Part shown: in pieces, positions 43,574-51,989 of the stretch
Layout of the letters: each line of letters begins with the position of its first letter
Position numbering within the stretch: position 1 is the first letter of the stretch
Position numbers and translations under genes: made by a program
Notes under the pieces: generated by a model
Seen by the model: only the letters and a program-made list of their open reading frames with translations
What the model was told of the DNA's origin: nothing
The model's database searches: none
From: Actinopolymorpha singaporensis
Lineage (GTDB): Bacteria; Actinomycetota; Actinomycetes; Propionibacteriales; Actinopolymorphaceae
NCBI RefSeq assembly: GCF_900104745.1
Contig: NZ_LT629732.1
Span: 2,529,981 to 2,593,980, forward strand
Reading direction: 5' to 3'
Length of the DNA: 64,000 nucleotides

Positions 43574-44034
43574 TCATGCCCACAGCGTCGGTAGCCAGGT
43601 CAGGGTGGCGGCCAGAGACGCGACAACGGCCGCAAACATGACCAGGACGACTACGGTCCACTTCGCGCCCAAGGGCTTTATCTGCTTTCCGGAACGCTGC
43701 GCCTCGGCCACCCTCGTGAACCACCTGGCGAAAATGACACGCATGATCACCATGGACATGGTTGCCAGGACGAAAAGCTGGAGTCCAGTGGCGTCGTTGT
43801 CATCACTTCTCCTCGACCTCCCATAGACGTAGAGGCCGCAGATCAACGACGTGAACAGTCCGACGACGAACCTTGCACCCACTCCCAGCGGTTTCCCGGA
43901 ACGAGGCGAACCAGTGGCAGAGTGCCGAAGGCCACCGCAAGTGCGATGCCGGCCCCAACTGCCATGACCCGCACCTGGGTGAGGGAGAACGCGGCTTCCG
44001 GATACGCGGCTACCACGAGTACGTCAGGTGTCAA
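43574..44034 (-). pseudogene. Small four-helix membrane protein split by a frameshift (tentative)
   Basis: Two overlapping minus-strand frames look like one protein of about 153 residues. The first (from TTG 44034, with GGGGAG five bases upstream) has the helix VMAVGAGIALAVAFGTLPLV and ends LVRLVPG before running into nonsense. The second frame continues naturally as GKPLGVGARFVVGLFTSLIC with three more helices (LQLFVLATMSMVIMRVIF and WTVVVLVMFAAVVASLAATL), ending at 43574. The junction is a GGG run at about 43897-43899; one added G would join them. Each frame could also be a separate short gene. No family is recognised. Confidence 0.45.
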
Positions 44035-44265
44035 CGTCGCTCCCCATTGCTCGACGTCGCGAAGTCGAAGTGCGGCTCCCCGTCCTCAAGCACCCCGAGA
44101 GAGTAGTACGTCCGGCAGTGCCACGATAGCGACCGGCGGTCGCGAGCGTTGCCCGGTAATGGCCCGGTAGCGTCCGGCGCGGCTCGACGTGGTTTGCTCG
44201 GTCTCCGGGTCACCGCCGCACGGCGACGTGGCGTGCGGTCGATCGGAAATCGAGGGAGCTTCGAA

Positions 44266-45207
44266 GTGTCTGGCGTGCTGGCCGGGTTCGCCACCATCGG
44301 CATGATCATCCTGGTGGGGTTCATCCTCGCCCACCTCGAAGTGCTGGACGCGACCGCGCAGCGTGTCCTGACCCGGACGGCGTTCTTCGTCGCCAGCCCG
44401 GCACTGATGGTGACCGTTCTCGGCCGCAGCGACGTGCACCAGCTGCTGTCGGCCAACCTGATCGCCTCGCTCGGCAGCGTGTTCGTGGTGGCCACCACCT
44501 ACGTCCTGCTGGCCCGGCTGGTGTGGAAGCGAAGCCCCGCCGACACCGTGATCGGAACCTTCTCCGCCGCCTACGTGAACGCCGGCAACCTGGGCTTGCC
44601 GATTGCCGCGTACGCCCTGGGCGATGCCGCACTGATCGCGCCGATGCTGCTCGCGCAGTTGCTCGTACTCCAGCCGAGCGGGCTCACGGTGCTCGACGCC
44701 GTCACCCACGTCCCGCACCCAGGCATGTCCCGAGGTCGCAGGCTGCTGCTGCGGGTCACCAGGCCGTTACGTAACCCGCTGGCGATCGGTTCCCTCGTCG
44801 GCCTGGCGCTGGCGATCTCCGGGGTGAAGCTTCCGGTGGCCCTCAGCGGACCGCTCGGCCTGCTGGGCGGGATGGCGGTACCGTCGATGCTTCTGGCGTA
44901 CGGCATCTCGCTGCGGCTGGGTCCCCGGCCCGGCGCCGGCGAACCACCGGTGCACGTCGCCACCATCCTGGCGCTGAAGCTCCTCGTCCAGCCGCTGGTC
45001 GCCTACCTGATCGGGGCGTACGTCGTCGGGCTCAGCGGGCACGCGCTCCTCGCCGTGACAGTGATCGCCGCCCTGCCCACTGCCCAGAACGTCTTCACGT
45101 TCGCCATGCGTTACGGGCGTGGGATCGTTCTCACCCGGGACGCGATCTTCTTCTCCACCATGTTGTCGCTGCCGGTGATCATCCTGATCACCTGGCTGCT
45201 CGCCTGA
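44266..45207 (+). CDS. AEC family transporter (auxin efflux carrier type)
   Basis: A 313-residue integral membrane protein with about ten hydrophobic segments in two halves. Family-like signatures are AYVNAGNLGLPIAAYALGD (about 104-122) in the first half and LPTAQNVFTFAMRYGRG (about 269-285) in the second, the crossover motifs of this fold. Members export or import carboxylates, amino acids or malonate. The start is GTG 44266 with GGAG seven bases upstream. It stands alone on the plus strand. Substrate unknown. Confidence 0.83.
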   Translation: MSGVLAGFATIGMIILVGFILAHLEVLDATAQRVLTRTAFFVASPALMVTVLGRSDVHQLLSANLIASLGSVFVVATTYVLLARLVWKRSPADTVIGTFSAAYVNAGNLGLPIAAYALGDAALIAPMLLAQLLVLQPSGLTVLDAVTHVPHPGMSRGRRLLLRVTRPLRNPLAIGSLVGLALAISGVKLPVALSGPLGLLGGMAVPSMLLAYGISLRLGPRPGAGEPPVHVATILALKLLVQPLVAYLIGAYVVGLSGHALLAVTVIAALPTAQNVFTFAMRYGRGIVLTRDAIFFSTMLSLPVIILITWLLA

Positions 45208-45310
45208 CGGTCAGGGTGTTGCGGCGCACGTCATGCGCGAGGGACGGCAGCGACGGCGGCGACATGGTTCCCCGGGAAGACACCCGGTGACCGACCGCCT
45301 GTGACACCCG

Positions 45311-46357
45311 TCAGCCGGTCGGGGCGGGCTCCGGTGCCGTCAGGTCCTGGTGGGTGGTGAGGAGTTCGTCCACGAGGTCCTGCAGCGTCACCAACCCGAG
45401 CAGGCTCCCGTCCGGGCCCTCCACGACAGCCAAATGGCTGCGGGTCACCCGCATGGTGGTGAGGGCCTTGTAGATGGGCGTGCTCGCCGGCATGCGCGTC
45501 ACCGGTGCCGTCATGAGGTCCCGTGCGGCGTGGTGCGGACGTGACAGCACGTCGCGTACGTGGACCACGCCGACGACCTCTCCGGCCTGACGTACGAGGA
45601 GCCGCAGGTGACCAGTCGCGCGGGCGGTGTCCCGGATCTCGGCGCCGGTGGTGTCCGGGGCGACCCCGGCGAGCTCGGCGGTCGGGGTGACGACCTCGCT
45701 GATCGGGCGGGAGTTGATCGCCAGCGCCGTGGCCAACTGATGGCGGCGTTCCTCGTCGAGGGCGCCCGCGGCGGCCGAGTGGTCGACGAGCTGGCGCAGC
45801 TCCTCCGGGCCGTGGCCGGTGGGAACCTCGTCGACCGGCTCGATGCCGATGCGGCGCAGGCACCAGTTGGCGAGGCCATTCAGGGCGAGCAGCGCCGGCC
45901 GGGTCAGCCACATGAACGCCCTCATCGGCAGCGCCAGCATGATTGCCGACTTCTCCGGATGGGAGATCGCCCACGACTTCGGTGCCATCTCCCCGACCAC
46001 CAGGTGCAGGAAGGTGACCACGACCAGCGCGAGCACGAACCCGGCGACGTCGGCGACGGCCTCGGGAGCGCCGACCGCCTCCAGCGCGGGTGTCAGCAGG
46101 TGGTGAACGGCCGGCTTGGTGAGCGCGCCCAACGCCACCAGACACAGCGTGATGCCCAGCTGGGATCCGGCCAGCAGCAGTGACAGGTCGCGCGAACTGC
46201 GCAACGCGGCGCGGGCCGCCACACTCGTGTGCGCCGCCTCTTCCAGCCGGTGCCGGCGGGCGGCGATCAGCGCGAACTCGATCGCAACGAAGAACGCGCT
46301 CGCCACGATGATGAGGACCGACAATGCCAATGCGAGAAGGGGATCCAGGTCGCTCAT
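45311..46357 (-). CDS. CNNM/CorB-type membrane protein with CBS pair
   Basis: A 348-residue member of the HlyC/CorC (hemolysin) family, linked in known cases to Mg2+ or Co2+ efflux. An N-terminal CNNM domain with three to four helices (FFVAIEFALIAARRHRLEE and GSQLGITLCLVALGALT) spans about 1-190. A CBS pair covers about 200-335 (SRPISEVVTPTAELAGVAPD and DLMTAPVTRMPASTPIYKAL). The C-terminal CorC_HlyC domain is absent. Its start overlaps the stop of the upstream paralogue (ATGA), so the two are a coupled pair, as often seen in actinobacteria. Confidence 0.88.
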   Translation of the reverse strand: MSDLDPLLALALSVLIIVASAFFVAIEFALIAARRHRLEEAAHTSVAARAALRSSRDLSLLLAGSQLGITLCLVALGALTKPAVHHLLTPALEAVGAPEAVADVAGFVLALVVVTFLHLVVGEMAPKSWAISHPEKSAIMLALPMRAFMWLTRPALLALNGLANWCLRRIGIEPVDEVPTGHGPEELRQLVDHSAAAGALDEERRHQLATALAINSRPISEVVTPTAELAGVAPDTTGAEIRDTARATGHLRLLVRQAGEVVGVVHVRDVLSRPHHAARDLMTAPVTRMPASTPIYKALTTMRVTRSHLAVVEGPDGSLLGLVTLQDLVDELLTTHQDLTAPEPAPTG

Positions 46358-47781
46358 CGGATGGCCCCCTCTTCGGCTCCGGTTCCGGCTTCGGCTTCGG
46401 CGCAGGCCAGGGTCCTGTCGTTCTTACGCAAGGTGAGCTTGACGCTCCTGGGCACCCGCCGGTCGACGTCCACCACCTGGATCACGAGCGTCCCGGGGCC
46501 TGAACCGTCCTCGTCCACGGCGGGCGAGCCCGTCAGGTCGAGGGAGTACTCGTCACCGGGTTGGGGCAGGCGCCCGAGGGTCTGGATCAACAGCCCGCCG
46601 ATCGACTCGTAGTGCCCCTGGGGCAGGTCGTGACCCACCAGGCGTTCGACCTCGTCCACGCCGTAGGTGCCCGGAACCAGCCAGGTCCGGTCAGCGATGA
46701 CCTGGTGCTCACCGGTGTCGTCCGGGTTGTGTTCGTCGGCGATCTCGCCGACGAGTTCCTCGGCGATGTCCTCCACCGTGAGTACGCCGGCCAGCCCGCC
46801 GTACTCGTCGACCACACAGGCGAACTCCTCACCGGCCGCGCGCAGCGTGGTGAGCACCTGGGGCAGGCGCAGGAACGTGGGCACCACGACGGGTGAACGC
46901 GCGAACCCACGCACAGGAAGTCGTCCGGCCTCGCTCTCGTGGCGGTCGCCGTCGACGGCCAGCAGGTCGCGCAGATGGACGACACCGATGATGTCGTCGG
47001 CGTCCGCCTGGTAAACAGGCAGTCTGGAGTGCGCGGTCGCCATGACCGCCAGCGCGCCGGCGACGGTCTCGTCCGCGCTGACACTGACGACCCTGGGTCT
47101 CGGCACCATCGCGTGTCCGGCGGTCGCGTCGGTGAAGTCCAGACTGCGGTCCAGCAGCACGGACAGGTCCTCGGCCAGCTCTCCGGTGTCGCGGGAGTGC
47201 TCGACGATCCGATGCAGGTCGCGGGCGGTCGCCGCGTGCTCCACGTCGTCCACCGGCGTGATGCGTACCGCCCGGAGCAAGACGATGGCGGCGCGGTCGA
47301 AGACGTGCACGACCGGACCGAACACCTTGAGATACAGGACTGTGGACCGGCCCAGCGCGCGGGCCACTTGTTCGGCCCGGGCGATCGCCCAGTTCTTGGC
47401 CAGCAGTTCGCCGAACACCATCTGTACGACGGTGACGAACAGCAGCGCGACCACGGCCCCGACGGCCGCGCCGGCCCCGGCCGGAACCCGGAGCCCGCCC
47501 AGCACCTGGGACAGGCCCGATCCGATCATCGGCTCGGCAACATAGCCGGCCAGCAGGCCGGTGACGGTGATTCCCAACTGGGCACCGGACAGCATGAACG
47601 AGGTGCGTCCGGTGATGCCGAGTGCTCGGCGGGCGCCGACGTCGCCGTCGGCGGCACGAACCTTGAGGCGGTTGCGGTCGACCGCCATGTAGGCGAACTC
47701 CTGGGCCACGAAATAGCCCGTGGCGGCGGTCACGGCCAGCACCACCACGACGCCGGTGAGGATGCTCAGCGCGACGGTCAC
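46354..47781 (-). CDS. CNNM/CBS/CorC_HlyC membrane protein (hemolysin family)
   Basis: A 475-residue paralogue of the gene that follows. The CNNM domain (about 1-200) has FVAQEFAYMAVDRNRLK and SGAQLGITVTGLLAGYVAEP. The CBS pair (about 215-345) includes HAMVPRPRVVSVSADETV, VVHLRDLLAV and VVDEYGGLAGVLTVEDIAEEL. The C-terminal CorC_HlyC domain (about 360-450) has WLVPGTYGVDEVERLVGHDL. A role in divalent cation export or membrane integrity is usual for the family. It is the first gene of the pair. Confidence 0.88.
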   Translation of the reverse strand: MTVALSILTGVVVVLAVTAATGYFVAQEFAYMAVDRNRLKVRAADGDVGARRALGITGRTSFMLSGAQLGITVTGLLAGYVAEPMIGSGLSQVLGGLRVPAGAGAAVGAVVALLFVTVVQMVFGELLAKNWAIARAEQVARALGRSTVLYLKVFGPVVHVFDRAAIVLLRAVRITPVDDVEHAATARDLHRIVEHSRDTGELAEDLSVLLDRSLDFTDATAGHAMVPRPRVVSVSADETVAGALAVMATAHSRLPVYQADADDIIGVVHLRDLLAVDGDRHESEAGRLPVRGFARSPVVVPTFLRLPQVLTTLRAAGEEFACVVDEYGGLAGVLTVEDIAEELVGEIADEHNPDDTGEHQVIADRTWLVPGTYGVDEVERLVGHDLPQGHYESIGGLLIQTLGRLPQPGDEYSLDLTGSPAVDEDGSGPGTLVIQVVDVDRRVPRSVKLTLRKNDRTLACAEAEAGTGAEEGAIR

Positions 47782-47890
47782 CGACGGGCCGCCCTGTGGT
47801 GTGAGCCGGCGGACGCGGGTCGTACGTCCGGGCGGCTTGGGGGCCTCGCGGGACTCGTGCGGCTCGGGGGATGAGGAACGGGCTCGGTCA

Positions 47891-47916
47891 GCGCGACGCC
47901 CCGCGGGGCGCCGCGC
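47891..47916. terminator. GC palindrome between the TetR and CNNM genes
   Basis: A 26-base palindrome with one mismatch, centred on CCCCGCGGGG (47899-47908) and extended by GCGCG/CGCGC arms. It lies 127 bases past the TetR stop on the minus strand and 110 bases before the CNNM gene start, so it could end TetR transcription. There is no T-run. The rest of the 261-base gap shows nothing clear. Confidence 0.4.
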
Positions 47917-48042
47917 GTACTACTTGGGTGCGGGTCCATTGCTCTCTCACTCGACTGCGGGTACTGGAACAGACGATCGGCGAACTCGGAATTGTTCCCC
48001 TGACCGGCGCCTGAATTGGCGCCGTCGGAAGCCGAGGGTTCG

Positions 48043-48600
48043 TCACGTCAGTTCGCGGAGTGCAGCCGCGGCGTCCGCCACGCATTCGGCGAAGCCGGGC
48101 GGTTCGTCGGTGGAGACCCAGCGCGCGAACGCGACGTGGAAGACGGTGACCGCACTGTGGGCGGCCAGGCTCGCGGTCGGCTCGGTCACCCCGCGACCGC
48201 GCAGTGCGCCGGCCGTGGCTTCGGTCAGGGCCGCGAGCTTGAGGAGTTCGCGTTCGTGCAAGCTCGGGTTGACAGCGATGATCCGGGCTCGGCGGACCGC
48301 GTGCTCGTGCCTTTCTGCCAGCAGGCCGCCCGCCGCCACCATCCCGGTCAGCGCGGCGTCGAGCGGGGCGAGGTCGGCCGGCGCTGCCGCGATCGCGTCG
48401 TGCGCCGTGCGTTCCATGACGTCGGAGCCTGCGAACAGCACCTCGCGCTTGTCGGTGAAGTGCCGGAAGAAGGTGCGCTCGGTGACCCCGGCCCGCTCGG
48501 CGATGTCGCCGGCGGTGGTCCTGTCGAAGCCGCGCTCGGCGAAGAGATCCATCGCGGCACGGATCATCCGGCCCTGCGCGTCCGGCTCCCAGCGGCCCAT
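48043..48600 (-). CDS. TetR family transcriptional regulator
   Basis: A 185-residue repressor. The helix-turn-helix is [21 protein letters not shown] (split here for reading: [13 protein letters not shown] then [11 protein letters not shown]), preceded by the usual helix [13 protein letters not shown]. The C-terminal ligand domain is Ala-rich and helical. I take ATG 48600; a longer frame from 48633 would start inside the operator. No ribosome site is visible at either, so the message may be leaderless. It is divergent from the SDR gene with two palindromic sites between them, a typical self-regulating pair. Confidence 0.85.
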   Translation of the reverse strand: MGRWEPDAQGRMIRAAMDLFAERGFDRTTAGDIAERAGVTERTFFRHFTDKREVLFAGSDVMERTAHDAIAAAPADLAPLDAALTGMVAAGGLLAERHEHAVRRARIIAVNPSLHERELLKLAALTEATAGALRGRGVTEPTASLAAHSAVTVFHVAFARWVSTDEPPGFAECVADAAAALRELT

Positions 48601-48617
48601 GGCGAGGAGTGTAGTGA

Positions 48618-48632
48618 TGACAGTTACTGACA
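48618..48632. promoter_or_regulatory. TetR-type operator O1
   Basis: TGACAGTTACTGACA, a 15-base near-palindrome (CAGT-T-ACTG core). It lies 18 bases upstream of the TetR start and shares the sequence ACTGACATGA with the second site. Confidence 0.5.
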
Positions 48633-48664
48633 TGAGGTGCTACGGTCCAGGTCGAGTCGCTGAC

Positions 48665-48677
48665 GTCAGTCACTGAC
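48665..48677. promoter_or_regulatory. TetR-type operator O2
   Basis: GTCAGTCACTGAC, a perfect 6+1+6 palindrome with the same CAGT-N-ACTG core as O1. Centres are 46 bases apart. It lies 35 bases upstream of the divergent SDR gene, so binding should block both genes. Confidence 0.55.
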
Positions 48678-48711
48678 ATGATCGTCCCTCTGCCAAGAAG
48701 GGAAGTCCGCA

Positions 48712-49611
48712 ATGCGCGTTTTCGTCACCGGCGCCTCCGGCTGGATCGGCTCGGCGGTCACCGACGAGCTTCTCGCCCACGGCCACAAGGTGGTCGGCCT
48801 CGCTCGCTCCGACGAGTCCGCCGCCGCCATCGAAGCCAAGGGTGCGACCGCCCACCGAGGCGACATCGACGACCTCGACAGCCTCGCTGCCGGCGCGGCG
48901 TCCGCCGACGGCGTCGTCCATCTCGCCTTCAAGCACGACTTCTCCAACTACACCGGCGCCTGGCGCACCGAGCACGCGGCCGTCCAACGCATGCTCGACA
49001 CGATCGAGGGCGGCGACCGGCCGTTCCTGATCGCCTCGGGGGTGGCGGCCGGTGTCTCCGGCCGACCGTTGACCGAGGACGACGAGTCGCCGTACTGGGG
49101 TGCGGACTCGATGCGGGGAGGCAGCGAGAACCTCGCCCTGGACTACGCCGGTCGCGGGGTACGCGCGGTGGCGCTGCGGTTCGCGGCGAGCGTGCACGGC
49201 ATGGGCGACCACGGCTTCGTCGCGAGACTCGCCGAGATCGCGAAGGAGCGCGGAGCGTCCGGATACATAGAGGATGGTTCGAACCGCTGGCCGGCCGTAC
49301 ACCGATCCGACGCAGCGCGGATGGTCCGGCTGGCGCTGGAGAAGGCGCCGGCGGGCGCGCGGTTGCACGCCGTCGGGGAGGACGGTCTTCGTACTCGCGA
49401 CATCGCCGCTGCCCTCGGCGACTACCTGGGCCTGCCAACGGTGCCGGTCGCTTCGGAGGACGCTGCGGCACACTTCGGCTGGATCGCACGCTTCTTCGGC
49501 TTGGACGCCGTCGCGTCGAACGTCCGTACCAGGCAGCTCCTCGGCTGGGAGCCGACCGGACCTACGCTGTTCGAGGACATCGCCGCCGGGGCGTACGCGC
49601 TGCCGGAATAG
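48712..49611 (+). CDS. SDR family NAD(P)-binding oxidoreductase (atypical, no YxxxK)
   Basis: A 299-residue extended-type SDR. The cofactor motif VTGASGWIGSAV is at 5-16 and VVHLAFKHDF follows strand 4. Where the catalytic Tyr-x-x-x-Lys normally stands, the protein has GGSENLALDYAGRGV, so a Ser/Glu replaces the pair. This pattern is seen in a group of bacterial SDRs of unclear activity. AAGGGAAG lies six bases before the ATG. It is controlled with the divergent TetR gene, which suggests a role in response to a xenobiotic or reactive compound. Confidence 0.85.
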   Translation: MRVFVTGASGWIGSAVTDELLAHGHKVVGLARSDESAAAIEAKGATAHRGDIDDLDSLAAGAASADGVVHLAFKHDFSNYTGAWRTEHAAVQRMLDTIEGGDRPFLIASGVAAGVSGRPLTEDDESPYWGADSMRGGSENLALDYAGRGVRAVALRFAASVHGMGDHGFVARLAEIAKERGASGYIEDGSNRWPAVHRSDAARMVRLALEKAPAGARLHAVGEDGLRTRDIAAALGDYLGLPTVPVASEDAAAHFGWIARFFGLDAVASNVRTRQLLGWEPTGPTLFEDIAAGAYALPE

Positions 49612-49660
49612 GCCGCCCGGCCACCGGCCGCCGGCCAAGGGTGCGGACTACGGTCAGGTG

Positions 49661-51262
49661 ATGCTCGACCTCCTCGTCTGCGGCGGAACCGTGGTCGACG
49701 GCGACGGCGGCCGGCCGTACCCGGCGGACGTGGCGATCGAGGGCGACCGGATCGTCGCGGTCGAGCCGCTTCCCGGTGCGGCCGCCCGCCGGCGTATCGA
49801 CGCCCGCGGCCACCTCGTCCTTCCCGGCCTGATCGATCCGCACAGCCACAGCGACTGGTCGATCCTCGCCAATCCGGAGGCACAGAGCACGATCCGGCAG
49901 GGTGTGACGACCGAGGTCGTAGGCAACTGTGGTGTCACGTACGCGCCACTCGGGCCGGCGTCGGCACGCCAGGCCGCGTCGACGCTGGCGGCGTTCGGAT
50001 ACGACGGTCCGGTGGACTGGCGCGGATTCGGCGAGCTCCTGCACAGCGTCGGCGCGCTCGGCACGTCGCAGAACCTCGCCTGGTTCGTCGGGCACAGCGC
50101 GCTGCGCGAGGCCGCCGGGGTGGGTTCGGGAACGCCCACCGGCGAGCAACTCACCACGATGCGTGGCCTGCTGGCGGAGGCGCTGGACGCCGGAGCGCTC
50201 GGCATGTCGACCGGGCTGGAGTACGGCGCCGGCCGCTCCGCCGGCACCGAGGAGCTTACCGAACTGGCCGGGGTGCTCAGCGAGTACGACGCGAGGTATG
50301 CCAGCCACATTCGCAACCGGGACGCAGCGCTCGGCGAGGCCGTGGAGGAGTTCTTCACGGTCGCCCGCGCCGCCGGCGGGCGCGCCCAGCTGTCGCACCT
50401 CAACGTACGCGAGGACACCGGAGCGGCGCCCGACGCGTGGCACCGTGCGGTCGAGCGGCTCGCGGCCGAACGCGCCGCCGGTGGCGACGTACTGGCGGAC
50501 ATGACGCCGTACGACGAGGGGATCGGCATGGCGACCGGGCTGCTGCCGCCATGGCTGCTGGCCGACGGCCCGCTGGAGGCGGCCCGCATGCTGGCCGATC
50601 CCGGCGTACGGGACCGGCTGCGCGGAGACTGCGACCGCTACTGGAGGTTCGTGCACCGGGGCGGCTGGGCTCGGGTGAGATTGCTGGCCAGTCCGGCCAC
50701 GCCGGAGCTGGAGGGGCTGGCCTTCCCCGAGATCGCCGAGCGGCTCGGCGGCGACGAGTGGGACGCCTACTTCGACCTCCTCGCGGCGGCCGGGCCGGAC
50801 CTTGCGGCGGTGCAGTTGCTCGGGCGGCTCTTCACGGGGGAGCACGTCGCCGAGGCGGTGGCGCATCCGCTGTTCTGTCTGGGCGTCGACGCGTTCACCA
50901 GCCGGGTCGACGGTCCGCTGGCGGCGCGGTCGCGACATCCGTTGTTCTTCGCGGGGCACGTGCACTACCTGGCGCACCACGTGCGCGACGCCGGCACGTT
51001 GCCGGTGGAGACCGCCGTGCACAAGATGACCGCCATGGTCGCGGACCACTTCGGGCTGGCCGACCGCGGCCGGCTTCGCCGAGGCGCCTACGCCGATGTC
51101 GCCGTGGTCGACCTGGTCGGGCTGCGCGAGCGGTCCACAGTCACAGCTCCCCACGCGTATCCCCACGGTGTCCCGTTCGTCGTCGTCAACGGCACCGTGG
51201 TCGTCGACGACCACGACCATACCGGGGTCCGGGCCGGCCGCTACCTTCCTCGCCTCCGGTGA
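49661..51262 (+). CDS. N-acyl-D-amino acid deacylase (D-aminoacylase-like amidohydrolase)
   Basis: A 533-residue amidohydrolase. It begins LLVCGGTVVDGDGGRPYPAD, the N-terminal beta-sandwich strand of this group. The metal site HSHSDW is at about 60-65, GVTTEVVGNCGVTYAP carries the bridging Cys, and SHIRNRD and SHLNVRED supply later His ligands. A catalytic Asp region follows in LGVDAFTSRVDG. It would release D-amino acids from N-acyl-D-amino acids or cut an acylated dipeptide. ATG 49661 is preceded directly by an in-frame GTG; the ribosome site is weak. It lies 49 bases after the SDR gene. Confidence 0.83.
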   Translation: MLDLLVCGGTVVDGDGGRPYPADVAIEGDRIVAVEPLPGAAARRRIDARGHLVLPGLIDPHSHSDWSILANPEAQSTIRQGVTTEVVGNCGVTYAPLGPASARQAASTLAAFGYDGPVDWRGFGELLHSVGALGTSQNLAWFVGHSALREAAGVGSGTPTGEQLTTMRGLLAEALDAGALGMSTGLEYGAGRSAGTEELTELAGVLSEYDARYASHIRNRDAALGEAVEEFFTVARAAGGRAQLSHLNVREDTGAAPDAWHRAVERLAAERAAGGDVLADMTPYDEGIGMATGLLPPWLLADGPLEAARMLADPGVRDRLRGDCDRYWRFVHRGGWARVRLLASPATPELEGLAFPEIAERLGGDEWDAYFDLLAAAGPDLAAVQLLGRLFTGEHVAEAVAHPLFCLGVDAFTSRVDGPLAARSRHPLFFAGHVHYLAHHVRDAGTLPVETAVHKMTAMVADHFGLADRGRLRRGAYADVAVVDLVGLRERSTVTAPHAYPHGVPFVVVNGTVVVDDHDHTGVRAGRYLPRLR

Positions 51263-51282
51263 TGGGGGCGGGCTCGCCCCGG

Positions 51283-51918
51283 TCAGCCGCGCACGTCCTC
51301 GGCGATCTTCTTCGACAGCGACGCGCGAACGCATCCCGCGACCAGCCTGGGCAGGTCGCTGTCGCCGGCCAGCTTGCTCAGCTCGCCCGGCGAGGAGGGC
51401 AGACCGACCGTCTCCGCTCCCTTCGCGGTGCGGTTGTCGACGTAGGGCGCGAGGTCGGTCCACACGCCCTGGACCTCACGGCAGAAGATCGACGCGCCGG
51501 TGGGACCGATACCAGGTACGAGCTGGAGCAGCTTGGTCACCCCGGCGGCGTCCTCCGCCTCGGCGTGCAGACGGCGCAGGTCGCCCTTCCAGCGTTCGAG
51601 AACGAGGTCGGCGCCCTCACCGAGCATCGTCGACGTGCGTTCGTCGTAACGCCGGTAGTGCCCGCGCCCGAGAGCGTCAACCCGGTCCTGCCAGCTCGCG
51701 TCGCGCATCGCCTGCGCCGTTCGGTATCCGGCCCGGAAGAGCTCGCGGGCCGCCGCGACGGCGATGTCCGCGCCGATCCGGGCCGACAGCAACGCCGAGA
51801 GGACGAGCAGTTGGTACAGCGGCGAGGGTGCGTCACGCAGCCTGATGCCGGCCTCCTCGGCGTACGTCGTGCCGTGCCGGCTGATCACGGCCTGGGCGAT
51901 CTGTTGCGGGGTAGCCAT
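51283..51918 (-). CDS. Endonuclease III-like helix-hairpin-helix protein
   Basis: A 211-residue protein of the HhH-GPD DNA glycosylase group. The hairpin reads LLQLVPGIGPTGASIFCREV (about 136-155), followed by the region that normally holds the catalytic Asp (WTDLAPYVDNRTAKG). The lyase Lys after the hairpin (usual GVGRKTA) is replaced by GIGPTGA, so at most a monofunctional enzyme is expected. No C-terminal 4Fe-4S Cys cluster is seen. I chose ATG 51918, where homology begins; a longer frame runs upstream without support. Convergent with the D-aminoacylase and divergent from an enolase-superfamily gene. Confidence 0.65.
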   Translation of the reverse strand: MATPQQIAQAVISRHGTTYAEEAGIRLRDAPSPLYQLLVLSALLSARIGADIAVAAARELFRAGYRTAQAMRDASWQDRVDALGRGHYRRYDERTSTMLGEGADLVLERWKGDLRRLHAEAEDAAGVTKLLQLVPGIGPTGASIFCREVQGVWTDLAPYVDNRTAKGAETVGLPSSPGELSKLAGDSDLPRLVAGCVRASLSKKIAEDVRG

Positions 51919-51989
51919 GAGGTGCTCATACCCTCGTTCGCGACAGGGATACGTGCGACAGTCACTGCGACAGTCACTGGGAGGAACCG

